61,191 bases of DNA, from contig DVOA01000036.1 in NCBI GenBank assembly GCA_018714005.1, positions 1-61,191 on the forward strand. Reading direction: 5' to 3'. Within the stretch, counting starts at the first letter, position 1, and every line of letters starts with the position of its first letter. Both the position numbers and the translations under genes were made by a program. Of the stretch, positions 1 to 8,881 are shown piece after piece. The DNA comes from Spyradomonas excrementavium (lineage in GTDB: Bacteria > Cyanobacteriota > Vampirovibrionia > Gastranaerophilales > Gastranaerophilaceae). The notes under the pieces were generated by a model. It had not been told where the DNA came from, did no database searches, and worked only from the letters and a program-made list of their open reading frames with translations.

Positions 1-42
1 CTTTCTCTTTTTTAATGAAAGAAAGCTCTTTCTCAAAGAATT

Positions 43-621
43 TTAGTAATTTGGATAATAATAAATATCCAATATTTGCTTCGGAGTTAAACTTGCATTA
101 AATCCAACTGCCAGATTCACAAGTGACCCCATAGGCGGAAATGGAGTCAATGCCCACTTTATTGGAAAAATTAACGCTGTCATCGAAAATCCTCTTTTTG
201 AAACGGGTTCTTTTATTTTATTACTATCTAGATTTTCAATTTCAAAATCGGTAATAAAAATTTCAGCCGGAATTCCCGCAAAACCTTTTGTAGTAATTAT
301 TTCCAATCTTGCTGTGGCAATAGTTCCTTTTTTTACTAATAATTTATTTTCATAATAAACATTATCATCAACAATAAATGTTAATTTTTGACCCTCGTAA
401 GATTTATTCTTTTTTTGAGTTGTGATTTTTTCTGTTATCCTGAGCGGTATTTTTACAAAATCGGTATCCGAATAATCATATTCAAGGTTGGTTTTTGGTT
501 TTTGAACCTCAATATCAGAAAGCTGTTCATCAATAAATGTGTCATTTTGTATAGAATAAGCATTAAGATTGACACTAAGGCAAAATGCAAAAAGCAATCC
601 TAAAAATTTAGCTTTATTCAT
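43..621 (-). CDS. exported hypothetical protein, 192 aa
   Basis: Function not recognised. The N-terminus is a clear Sec signal peptide (basic MNKAK, hydrophobic stretch to about residue 18, likely cleavage after LNA). The mature part is mostly beta-like, with a segment VKKGTIATARLEI resembling cell-envelope proteins that tune a surface property, and a hydrophobic patch near residues 145-165. The ATG is preceded by AAGGA. It overlaps the stop of the upstream gene by 8 bp, so the two are probably translated together. Base composition is clearly more AT-rich than the genes from 1.4 kb onwards, like its upstream partner, suggesting shared and perhaps foreign origin. Confident it is a gene; product unknown. 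Confidence 0.75.
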   Translation of the reverse strand: MNKAKFLGLLFAFCLSVNLNAYSIQNDTFIDEQLSDIEVQKPKTNLEYDYSDTDFVKIPLRITEKITTQKKNKSYEGQKLTFIVDDNVYYENKLLVKKGTIATARLEIITTKGFAGIPAEIFITDFEIENLDSNKIKEPVSKRGFSMTALIFPIKWALTPFPPMGSLVNLAVGFNASLTPKQILDIYYYPNY

Positions 622-1351
622 ATTTTAATTCCTTTTTTGAACCTGATTTGATTTTTTCTTTTAATAAGGCTCGATTGCTTGAAGAGGTTAATAAAAAGTT
701 TTGGTAATTTTTATTTGTTAAGTAAATATTATTTTTCAAATAATATGGATAATTGTAATAAATGTATTCATAGATTATTGCCTGTCTTTTAGAGGGACTG
801 TTATGGAATAATATTTTATCTAAAAATCCGTTTGTTTGAGATTTATTTATATATGTAATCAACCCCAGCGGATTATAACCGGCTTTTACCATATAATCAA
901 CAGCCCGTTTGTCCGCAAAAATTTCATATTTTTTAGGAGCAGCTTTTATCTGGGCGGAAGCAATAAAGCCGCCCCATTCGCCGGAATAAGATTTAACCGC
1001 GCGGGATATTTGATGAGCTAAAAAAGCGGCTAATTCATCATCATTTTCTACATATTTAAAGTAATCTTCATAAAAAATAATCTGTCTTTTTGAAATTGTA
1101 GAATCATCCGGAGTTTTTTTGTATTCGCCTTTGTTATAAGTAAATACAATCTTTTTATCGATTTTATTTGAGTTTAAAAGGTTAATTCCTACTTCATTAA
1201 TATGGTTTTGATAATTCAGCTCTTTATTTAGCAGGGAATTTTCAACTGCAAAAGCAGATGAAGATAAAAATAATGATATTTGTAATGCTATAATGATAAA
1301 TTTGTTTAATTTCTTTTTTTCTTTTTCAATTTTCCGGGTATTTTGTTTCAT
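614..1351 (-). CDS. M48-like (Ste24/HtpX-type) exported protein with degenerate zinc motif
   Basis: 245 aa with an N-terminal membrane/signal segment (about residues 17-35, ending SSSAFA). The order of elements matches M48 metallopeptidases: the segment DDELAAFLAHQISRAV sits where the family has its HExxH zinc helix, and EIFADKRAVDYMVKAGYNP matches the family's third-ligand region (ExxAD followed by M..AGY.P). In the first motif the catalytic Glu and second zinc His are replaced (H-Q-I-S-R), so peptidase activity is unlikely; a periplasmic binding or scaffold role is an inference. The ATG has AGGA upstream. Forms an AT-rich pair with the following exported protein. Confidence 0.7.
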   Translation of the reverse strand: MKQNTRKIEKEKKKLNKFIIIALQISLFLSSSAFAVENSLLNKELNYQNHINEVGINLLNSNKIDKKIVFTYNKGEYKKTPDDSTISKRQIIFYEDYFKYVENDDELAAFLAHQISRAVKSYSGEWGGFIASAQIKAAPKKYEIFADKRAVDYMVKAGYNPLGLITYINKSQTNGFLDKILFHNSPSKRQAIIYEYIYYNYPYYLKNNIYLTNKNYQNFLLTSSSNRALLKEKIKSGSKKELKYE

Positions 1352-1380
1352 AAATTATTCCTATATTTTTAATTACAACC

Positions 1381-4299
1381 TCAAAACAGCTTCAACTGCT
1401 CAGTATTGTCCTTTTCTTTGTAAGTTTTTTCAAACGTACTCATTTTGAGCAAATCGCTTTTGATTTTTTCAAGAAAAGGCGAAATTTCAAGATTTTCAGG
1501 CTTGCCCCGCCACATTCTTCTGGTTGCATGAGATAAAAACAGCCGGTTTTGCGCCCGTGTCATACCGACATACAAAAGCCTGCGCTCCTCTTCCAGCTCC
1601 TGAGACGTTTTTGCAAGAAATAACGGGAGAATCCCATCCTCAAGCCCGACAATAAAAACACATTTGTACTCCAGCCCCTTTGATGCATGTAAAGTCATCA
1701 GCGCAATCCTGTCCGCACGTTCATCAAGCGTGTCAGCCTCGCTCACAAGAGAAATCTGGTGAATAAAATCCATTCTATTCGTGAACTCCTGCGCGGTTTT
1801 TTGGAGATAGCGCAGAATATTGTCGTCAATTTCGTCCGCAAATTCCTTTGAAAGCTCCTCAAGCTGCTCTGCCAGCGGATTTTCATCATTGAGCTTCGAC
1901 AAGAGCTTTTTCACCGGCTTTTTGTCGCACAGCATATCGTTTGACAACTTCACAAAAGGCATTCCCGAACGCCCAAAAGCCTCCAGAAGCGGCTCCAGCT
2001 GCGATGAAGTCCTGTAAAGCACGGCAAAATCCCCGAAAGAAAAATCACGCTCAAACCCGTCCGCCCTGTCCGAATCCAGAGAGAAAAAGCTGTTTCCGCC
2101 AATCATACTCTCGATTGTACTCACAACAAATTCCGCTTCTGCCTTGTCCGTAGGCGCCGTATGGATGGTTATTTTTTCATGAGGTTTATCATATCGGGAA
2201 ATTACATTATAGGACTCAATCATCTGATTTGACGCGTCAACGATTGTGTTTGTTGAACGGTAGTTATTTTTCAGGTTCACAACAAGCGAATCCGGATAAT
2301 CCTCGCTAAAACTGTTAAAAAAGCGCGAATCCCCGCCCCTGAATCCGTAAATTGCCTGATTAGGGTCGCCGATTGCACAAATCGAGCCGTCCTGCGGAAC
2401 AAGGAGCCGAATAAGCCTGTATTGATTTTCGTCAATATCCTGATATTCATCGACAGATACAAATTTGAATTTTTTCCGGTAATCCTCTTTTATCTGCGGA
2501 TTTTCCTCGAATAGCTTCACTGTAAGGCTTATCAAAGAATCAAAATCAATCATTTCTCCGGGTTTTAGCTCATCTTTGTAAAATGCTTTCTCCTGTTCTG
2601 AAATAACCTTAAAATCAGGGCTCAAACCGGCTTTTGAGGCATTTTCTTTCAATATTGAAAAACACAGCGAGTGAAAAGTGTGAATATTTATCAAATCAAA
2701 ATCATCCGGAAGCAGCTTTTTCAGCCTGTCTTTCATTTCCTGAGCTGCACGCCTTGTAAACGTAATCGCAAGGCAGCCGGACGCCTCAACTGCTTTTTCC
2801 TTTATAAAATTGGCGATTCTTCTTGTCAAAACAGTTGTTTTTCCGGAACCGGGCCCTGCGACAATCAAAAGCCGCTTTGCATTATTTTTAACAGCAGCCT
2901 CCTGAAACTCGTCCAGAGCGTAAGTTTCAGGCTTTTTGTTATCTGGTTTTTCTATAGGCTCAAATTCAACAGTTTTACCCGTAATATAAGATTTTTCGGT
3001 CTTTGCGGGCAATGGTTCGGGGATTTCAATATCAAGTTTTAAGTTTGTGAAGTTTTTTTTTACCAGCTCGCCCTCTTCAAAAAGCTTTATAACGCCATAT
3101 TCTCCGTCATAGCCGGCCTGCCTTATAACCTGCCCCTTTCTCAGGCGCTTAATCCCCTCGGCAAGCAGCGGTGAATGGATTTTTTCAATCTCATCAACCG
3201 GAACTTCGGTCAAAATCGAAAGCTCGGAACCGAGTTTTTGGATTAAATTTTCATATTCAAAGGTAACAGACTTGCTAGAGGGCCCGACCTGCATAATTTC
3301 TGACAGAATTTCAGGAAGAGGAACAAGGCTGATAACTTTTCCGGCCGTTTTCGGGGGAATAACCCCGCCTTTTCTGTCAGAAAGCTCGTAAACCCTGTTA
3401 GCGACGCCAATTGTAAGCGGTTTTCCGCAAACAGGGCAAATTCCGTTGAGTTTTTTCGTTTCGGCGGGCGTAAGGCAGACATTGCATTTTCTGTGCCCGT
3501 CGTCGTGGTATTTTCCCTCCTCGGGGAAGAATTCAACGGTTCCGACATAGCCTTCGCCGGTTTTGAGCGCTTTCATCATGCTGAAATAGTCGGGATTTGT
3601 ATCAAAAACTGTTGCTTCTCTGGCAAGTTTTGCCGGAGAGTGCGCATCAGAGTTTGAAACGAGCCTGTATTTATCAAGGCTTGAAACATGCCAGTTCATT
3701 TCAGGATCTGAAGAAAGCCCGGTTTCGACCGCAAAAATATGTTCCGCCAAATCCCCGTAACAATCTTCAATCGAATCAAAACCGGATTTTGACCCCAAAA
3801 CCGAAAACCACGGCGTCCAGATATGCGCGGGGATAATAAAAGAGCCCTCGCCGGCTTCAAGAGCGGTTTCGAGGAGATTTCTGGAATCCAGACCCAGAAT
3901 CGGGCGCCCGTCGGAGTTTATATTGCCGATAGCACCGAGTTTTTCCCTGAAATTCTGCGCTGCTTCAAGGTCAGGAACAAAAACAACGTGATGAACCTTT
4001 CTGGTTCTGTCCCATTTTTTGTAAATTGTTGAAATTTCCACAGAAAGTACAAAATATACGGGAATTCCGGGTTTCAGAATTTGTTTTTCAATCTCCGGAC
4101 GCAGCCTGAACACGCCGTTGCCCGCCGGAACGAGTTTTTCTTTGATTTCAGCAAACCATGCCGGATGCGTAAAATCACCCGTCGAAATTACGCTCAATCC
4201 CTTTTTCTGCGCCCAGATTGCGAGTTCCTCGAGGTTGCAGCTTTTGCTGGTAGCCCTTGAGTACTTTGAATGGATGTGCAAATCAGCGTAGAAGAACAT
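1381..4299 (-). CDS. endonuclease Q-like PHP nuclease fused to compact UvrD/PcrA-type helicase
   Basis: 972 aa. Residues 1-about 400 match the TIGR00375/EndoQ family: PHP metal motif DLHIH (residues 6-10), HIW near 158, SNSDAH near 217, and a zinc finger (CNVC near 273, CPVC near 290). EndoQ enzymes nick 5' of deaminated or abasic lesions. Residues about 465-960 are a superfamily 1A helicase: Walker A GPGSGKT (~483), TFTRRAA, DEYQD (~620), GDPNQAIYGFRG, NNYRST, TLHASKGLEY (~870) and LLYVGMTRA. The helicase part is only about 500 residues, with short 1B and 2B insertions compared with PcrA/UvrD (about 720). The ATG is supported by GGGAG seven to eight bases upstream. Lies 32 bp after the efflux operon. 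Predicted repair enzyme that cuts at damaged bases and unwinds; the coupling is inference. Confidence 0.88.
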   Translation of the reverse strand: MFFYADLHIHSKYSRATSKSCNLEELAIWAQKKGLSVISTGDFTHPAWFAEIKEKLVPAGNGVFRLRPEIEKQILKPGIPVYFVLSVEISTIYKKWDRTRKVHHVVFVPDLEAAQNFREKLGAIGNINSDGRPILGLDSRNLLETALEAGEGSFIIPAHIWTPWFSVLGSKSGFDSIEDCYGDLAEHIFAVETGLSSDPEMNWHVSSLDKYRLVSNSDAHSPAKLAREATVFDTNPDYFSMMKALKTGEGYVGTVEFFPEEGKYHDDGHRKCNVCLTPAETKKLNGICPVCGKPLTIGVANRVYELSDRKGGVIPPKTAGKVISLVPLPEILSEIMQVGPSSKSVTFEYENLIQKLGSELSILTEVPVDEIEKIHSPLLAEGIKRLRKGQVIRQAGYDGEYGVIKLFEEGELVKKNFTNLKLDIEIPEPLPAKTEKSYITGKTVEFEPIEKPDNKKPETYALDEFQEAAVKNNAKRLLIVAGPGSGKTTVLTRRIANFIKEKAVEASGCLAITFTRRAAQEMKDRLKKLLPDDFDLINIHTFHSLCFSILKENASKAGLSPDFKVISEQEKAFYKDELKPGEMIDFDSLISLTVKLFEENPQIKEDYRKKFKFVSVDEYQDIDENQYRLIRLLVPQDGSICAIGDPNQAIYGFRGGDSRFFNSFSEDYPDSLVVNLKNNYRSTNTIVDASNQMIESYNVISRYDKPHEKITIHTAPTDKAEAEFVVSTIESMIGGNSFFSLDSDRADGFERDFSFGDFAVLYRTSSQLEPLLEAFGRSGMPFVKLSNDMLCDKKPVKKLLSKLNDENPLAEQLEELSKEFADEIDDNILRYLQKTAQEFTNRMDFIHQISLVSEADTLDERADRIALMTLHASKGLEYKCVFIVGLEDGILPLFLAKTSQELEEERRLLYVGMTRAQNRLFLSHATRRMWRGKPENLEISPFLEKIKSDLLKMSTFEKTYKEKDNTEQLKLF

Positions 4300-4331
4300 T
4301 TTTTTAACTCCCGTTAGTGAATAAATAAATT

Positions 4332-5444
4332 TTAATCCAATTTACGCTTAAATGTCCAGCTTGCGAGCGACAGCGTGAAAAATGCAATTATTATAAGCGG
4401 AATTAAGTTCATCAAAATGTCGCCTAATCCCATCCCTTTTAAGAAAATCCCTCGGGTCAGCACCATAAAAAATCTTATGGGGTTTATGTAGGTAAAATAC
4501 TGCAAAAATACGGGCATATCTTCAACCGGTGAAATAAATCCAGACAAAAGAATAGCCGGCATCTGGAACGTGATAACTCCGAGAATTGCCTGCTGCTGGG
4601 TTTTGCAAATTGAAGAAATACAAAGCCCGACACCCACGATTGAGAGCAGAGAAATAAATATTGAAACCAGAAACAACACAATCGAGCCTGCAAACGGAAC
4701 TTTGAAGCAGGTAATGACAATGAGCGTCATCACACAGGTTAAAACCATTGCTATAGTAAGAGGAGGCACTGTTTTCCCGAGTAATATTTCAAACGAAGAC
4801 AAGGGGCTTACAATGAGCTGGTCAAATGTGCCCATTTCTCTTTCACGCGCAATTGAAAGCGCAGTCAAAAGAAGTGTCAGGACAAGTGCGAGCATTGCAA
4901 TCAAAACAGTTAAAATATACCACCTGTATTCAAGATTGGGATTGTACCAGTTTCTGATAACAGGGGTGATTTGAGCGCCTTTTCGGGCTGTTATTTCATC
5001 GTTATATCCGCTTATAATCTGTGAGGCATAACCTCCGGCAATAGAAGCGGAATTTGTTTGTCTTCCGTCCGTTGCAATGAGTATACTCACCGGTTTTTGC
5101 GCCTTAATATTGCTTGAAAAATTGTTATCTATATAAAGCCCTATTTGAACCTTCTGGGTATCAATTTTTCTTTTGAATTCGCTTTCGTTTTGTACATAAT
5201 AAAACTTCCTGAATCTCGGGGAGTTTTCAAAACGTGAAAGAAGCTCTCTTGATTCTACTGAATTGTCGCGGTCTATTACTGCAACATCAATATTTTTCAC
5301 TTCCATTGTGATTGCATTAGCAAATACCAGAAGCTGCAATATCGGCATTGCAATAATTATACCGCGGCTTTTAGGGTCTTTCCAAATGGTGATAAATTCT
5401 TTTTTTATCAGTGCAAAAACACGTCTTAAAAAATCTCTAATCAT
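4332..5444 (-). CDS. ABC-2 type efflux permease (YbhR-like)
   Basis: 370 aa with the ABC-2 membrane layout: a first transmembrane helix near residues 25-45 (IIIAMPILQLLVFANA), a large extracytoplasmic domain to about residue 175, then five helices with the ABC-2 signature region around REREMGTFDQLIVSPLS and the helix ending GFISPVEDMP. It is the last gene of the efflux operon, its ATG overlapping the previous stop (ATGA). By analogy to YbhFSR/YhhJ systems it pairs with the 5441-6550 permease to make the membrane channel energised by the double ATPase. Substrate unknown; cationic drugs or amphiphiles are typical for the family. Confidence 0.9.
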   Translation of the reverse strand: MIRDFLRRVFALIKKEFITIWKDPKSRGIIIAMPILQLLVFANAITMEVKNIDVAVIDRDNSVESRELLSRFENSPRFRKFYYVQNESEFKRKIDTQKVQIGLYIDNNFSSNIKAQKPVSILIATDGRQTNSASIAGGYASQIISGYNDEITARKGAQITPVIRNWYNPNLEYRWYILTVLIAMLALVLTLLLTALSIAREREMGTFDQLIVSPLSSFEILLGKTVPPLTIAMVLTCVMTLIVITCFKVPFAGSIVLFLVSIFISLLSIVGVGLCISSICKTQQQAILGVITFQMPAILLSGFISPVEDMPVFLQYFTYINPIRFFMVLTRGIFLKGMGLGDILMNLIPLIIIAFFTLSLASWTFKRKLD

Positions 5445-6550
5445 TTTAAAAGCCTCATATCAGTTTTTTGGTAAACCAGTGCAAATAAAAGCAGCCCTAA
5501 AATTGTCAGAAAAATCGAATTTATTATAACAATTTCCCATATGGTTCCTGCCATAAACTCACTTTCGATAAAAGTTATGTAATATCTTGGCGGCAGGATT
5601 CTTGTCAAATGTTGAAAAAACGCCGGCATTGAATTTATAGTAAACATCAAACCCGACAGCAAAAGTGCCGGCAAAAAGCCCATTCCGAGTGAAAGCTGGC
5701 TCGCAAGGAACTGATTCTTCGTAACGGAGGATATTGTTAATCCGATTCCAAGGCAGGTGAACAAAAACAGACCGCTAACACCGAATAAAACAAAGAAATT
5801 CCCTCTGAACGGAATCTGAAACACAGCTACGCTCATAAATACGCTGAATCCCATAGACAACATCCCCAAAACAAAGTAAGGAATGTATTTCCCGAGCACA
5901 ATATCTATTCTTCTCACATTTGTGCTCAAAAGCGCCTCCATTGTGCCCCTTTCCCATTCTCTTGCAATGACAAGCGCTGTAAGCAAAATGCCAATCAATG
6001 TCATTGTAATGGCAACCGAACCCGGAAGTATAAAATAGTGGCTGTTGATGTCCTGATTGTACCAGGTTCTTATTTCGGGTGATATTACCGGTTTAGGAGC
6101 CAGATAGCTGTATTTGCCGGTCATAAGCCATTGGTTTAAAATCGACATTGAATAGCTCTGTACGTAATTTGCTGTGTTTACTTCAGTTCCATCTGTCACG
6201 ACAAGAACTTCTGCATTTTTGCCGCGGGAAAGGTTTGTTGAAAAGTCATTCGGGATAATAACCGCACCTTTTAGCTTTGATCGTACAATATCCTCTGTAA
6301 GCTGCTGTTCATTATCATAAATAAAAGAATTTACATATTTGCTGTGCCCGAAAGACTTCACAAGTGTTGCCACTTCGGGATTGGCGTCATCATTTTTTAT
6401 CCCGATTTTGACCTTCACCGTATCCATGTTTATTCCGTACATGTAGATTAAAATCGAAATCAAAGGAAGAATAAAGGCAATTATAATACTGCTCGGATCC
6501 CTGAGTATTTGCAAAGTTTCTTTTTTTATTAAGGCTGCCAGAATTCTCAT
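5441..6550 (-). CDS. ABC-2 type efflux permease (YbhS-like)
   Basis: 369 aa, paralogous to the neighbouring permease: N-terminal helix (IIIAFILPLISILIYMYG), extracytoplasmic domain (residues about 50-175), then a block of five helices with REWERGTMEALLSTNVRR, the counterpart of the REREMGTFDQL box in the partner. The start overlaps the stop of the ATPase gene by 4 bp and its own stop overlaps the next permease, so stoichiometric translation is likely. The two permeases probably form a heterodimer in the inner membrane. Confidence 0.9.
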   Translation of the reverse strand: MRILAALIKKETLQILRDPSSIIIAFILPLISILIYMYGINMDTVKVKIGIKNDDANPEVATLVKSFGHSKYVNSFIYDNEQQLTEDIVRSKLKGAVIIPNDFSTNLSRGKNAEVLVVTDGTEVNTANYVQSYSMSILNQWLMTGKYSYLAPKPVISPEIRTWYNQDINSHYFILPGSVAITMTLIGILLTALVIAREWERGTMEALLSTNVRRIDIVLGKYIPYFVLGMLSMGFSVFMSVAVFQIPFRGNFFVLFGVSGLFLFTCLGIGLTISSVTKNQFLASQLSLGMGFLPALLLSGLMFTINSMPAFFQHLTRILPPRYYITFIESEFMAGTIWEIVIINSIFLTILGLLLFALVYQKTDMRLLK

Positions 6551-8031
6551 TGTTTTTCAGACTCCTTAATCAGTGTGATAAAAGTATCTTCCATATTATC
6601 AGCATTAGCTTGATTTTTCAGCTCCTGCGGGGTGCCGACGGCGATTGTTTCACCGTGATAGAACAGGCTTATTCTGTCACAGTACTCTGCTTCGTCCATA
6701 AAGTGCGTTGTGACGAGGATTGTAACCCCTTTTTCAGCAAGGGAGGTGATATGGTTCCAGAAATCACGGCGCGTCACTACATCAACACCCGATGTCGGCT
6801 CATCAAGGAAGAGTATCGGCGGGTTGTGAATCAATGCACAGGCAAGAGAAAGCCGTTGTTTAAACCCTAAAGGCAAATCCTCTGATTTTTGGTTCTCAAT
6901 TTTTTCAAAACCAAAAACTTTAATAATTTCATCAATGCGTTTTTTTCTGTCGAAAAGTCCTATTCCATATGCAGCTGCAAAAAATTCGAGATTTTGTTTG
7001 ACAGTTAAACTTCCGTACAAAGAGAATTTTTGGGCCATATATCCGAGATTTGCACGGGCTTTTTCCGGATTTTTTATGATATCTATACCCATGAGCCTTG
7101 CTGTGCCGCTTGTAGGTTTTGTTAATCCGCACATCATCTTAAACGAAGTCGATTTTCCTGCACCATTTGGCCCCAGAAGCCCGAAAATTTCGCCTTTTTT
7201 TATGCAGAAAGAATTGTTTTTTACTGCATAAAAATTTCCGTATTTTTTTTCAAGATTTTCCGCTACAACCGTACAATCCAAGTCCGTCTTGAGAGGCGTA
7301 TAGTTTTCTGCAATCAAGGATTTTTCTTTTTTATACCCGCCCATTAGATTGATAACTTTTTCTTCAAATTCTTTTGCTGTCGGCGCAAGGTCGTAGGGTT
7401 TTCCGTTGTAAATTACCCTGCCGTTGTCCAAAACCACTGCCGTGTCAAAACTATGAGCTTCATCAAGATAAGCAGTTGACCATAGCACAGTAGTTTCAGG
7501 CGTAATCATATCTTTGACCATTTTCATAAGCTCACGTCGGGAAATCGGGTCAACACCTACTGACGGCTCATCCAGAACCAAAAATTCAGGAGAGCCAAGC
7601 AGCGTGCATGCAAGACCGAGTTTTTGCTTCATACCGCCTGACAAAGCTCCGGCGAGCCTGTCCTGAAAAGGTTTCAGGCTTGTAAACTCAAGAAGTTTAT
7701 CAAAGTCATAAGGAACATTTTTTAAATCTGCATACAGCCTGAGGTTTTCTATAACAGTCAAATCTTCATAAAGTCCGAATTTTTGAGGCATATAACCGAT
7801 TTTAAGATTGAGTTCTGCTTTTTGCGTGGAGGGGTTCAAGCCGAGCGTGCATATTTCACCGCTGTCAGGCAGCATCAATCCTATAATCAGCCTTATCAGC
7901 GTAGTTTTTCCTGCACCGTCAGCGCCTATAAGCCCTGTGATTTTGCCTTTTTCTATATTAAGGCTCAAGTCATTAATTGCAGTTGAAGAATCAAAAGTTT
8001 TTATTAAATTCTTAATTTCTACTGTTTGCAT
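6547..8031 (-). CDS. duplicated ABC ATPase of the efflux system (YbhF-like)
   Basis: About 494 aa consisting of two nucleotide-binding domains in one chain. The first has Walker A GADGAGKTT (~residue 40), signature LSGGMKQK and Walker B FLVLDEP; the second has GPNGAGKST (~290), LPLGFKQRLSLACAL as a diverged signature, and ILFLDEPTSGVD. The duplicated arrangement is that of E. coli YbhF. I place the start at the ATG at 8031 (GAGAG upstream) rather than the TTG five codons earlier. Its 5' end overlaps the HlyD gene by about 20 bp, indicating coupling. It powers the two ABC-2 permeases downstream. Confidence 0.92.
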   Translation of the reverse strand: MQTVEIKNLIKTFDSSTAINDLSLNIEKGKITGLIGADGAGKTTLIRLIIGLMLPDSGEICTLGLNPSTQKAELNLKIGYMPQKFGLYEDLTVIENLRLYADLKNVPYDFDKLLEFTSLKPFQDRLAGALSGGMKQKLGLACTLLGSPEFLVLDEPSVGVDPISRRELMKMVKDMITPETTVLWSTAYLDEAHSFDTAVVLDNGRVIYNGKPYDLAPTAKEFEEKVINLMGGYKKEKSLIAENYTPLKTDLDCTVVAENLEKKYGNFYAVKNNSFCIKKGEIFGLLGPNGAGKSTSFKMMCGLTKPTSGTARLMGIDIIKNPEKARANLGYMAQKFSLYGSLTVKQNLEFFAAAYGIGLFDRKKRIDEIIKVFGFEKIENQKSEDLPLGFKQRLSLACALIHNPPILFLDEPTSGVDVVTRRDFWNHITSLAEKGVTILVTTHFMDEAEYCDRISLFYHGETIAVGTPQELKNQANADNMEDTFITLIKESEKQ

Positions 8032-8881
8032 TTGGCTTGCTCTCAAGAAGGTTAATTTTTATTGTTGTGGGCATGCCCTGTCTGAGGTATTCGTCAATGT
8101 CGTCAACATAAACACGAATTCGGTAAACAAGGCTTGTTCTTAAATCCGTAGATTGTACAGTTTTCGGCGTAAACTCCGCAACAGGCGAAATATAACCCAC
8201 ATAGCCATCGTATTCTCTTTGTTTTCCGGTCTGCGGATTAATGCTGTCTGTTAAAACCTTCGCTTTCATTCCGTATTTTATATTGCCCAAATCGGTTTCA
8301 TTTACGTATGCACGTATCCAGACAGGTTTTGTTTTGGAAATTGTATAAACGGCCTGGCTTTTGTTTACAGTTGCACCCGGTTCCTGCACCCTTACCGTAA
8401 CTGTGCCTTCTTCAGGTGCATATATTTTTGTGTAATCCAGTTGATTTTTTGCATAAGTTTTTTGCGCAACTGCCGCTTCGTAATCTGCTTTTGCTTTATC
8501 TTTTGTATTTAAAAGAGTATCGCATTCCTGTTTTGATACAGTGTTGTCAGCGCATAGCGGAGCCTGTCTTTCATATTTTGAAGCTGCATCTTTACTAAGC
8601 GCTAATGTGCGCGAAACTTCCGCAGAAGCCTTCTGGAGATTTGATTTGTAATCTTTATCATCGAGAACAGCTACCAGTTCGCCTTTTTTAACGCTGTCGC
8701 CCTCTTCTTTAAGCATTTTAGCTATTTGTCCGGAAACCTGAAAACTCAAATCTACCTGACGTATTTCAATATTTCCGTAAAGCGTCAATTCGTCAGGGTT
8801 GGGCTTTTGGCGGGTTAAAAAATAAACACCTGCCCCGATTATTGCAAGAATAAGTAAAAGTATTGCTATTTTTTTCTTCAT
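8012..8881 (-). CDS. HlyD-family periplasmic adaptor (YbhG-like)
   Basis: 289 aa. One N-terminal membrane anchor (residues 4-22, ILLLILAIIGAGVYFL), followed by a biotinyl-lipoyl half (VSGQIAKMLKEEGDSVKKG), a coiled-coil hairpin (residues about 75-145), the second lipoyl half (APEEGTVTVRVQEPGATV) and a beta-barrel with the membrane-proximal segment. It links the inner-membrane ABC transporter to the TolC-like protein encoded just upstream. The start codon overlaps the previous stop (ATGA). The architecture is that of the YbhG/EmrA-like adaptors. Confidence 0.92.
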   Translation of the reverse strand: MKKKIAILLLILAIIGAGVYFLTRQKPNPDELTLYGNIEIRQVDLSFQVSGQIAKMLKEEGDSVKKGELVAVLDDKDYKSNLQKASAEVSRTLALSKDAASKYERQAPLCADNTVSKQECDTLLNTKDKAKADYEAAVAQKTYAKNQLDYTKIYAPEEGTVTVRVQEPGATVNKSQAVYTISKTKPVWIRAYVNETDLGNIKYGMKAKVLTDSINPQTGKQREYDGYVGYISPVAEFTPKTVQSTDLRTSLVYRIRVYVDDIDEYLRQGMPTTIKINLLESKPNANSRN

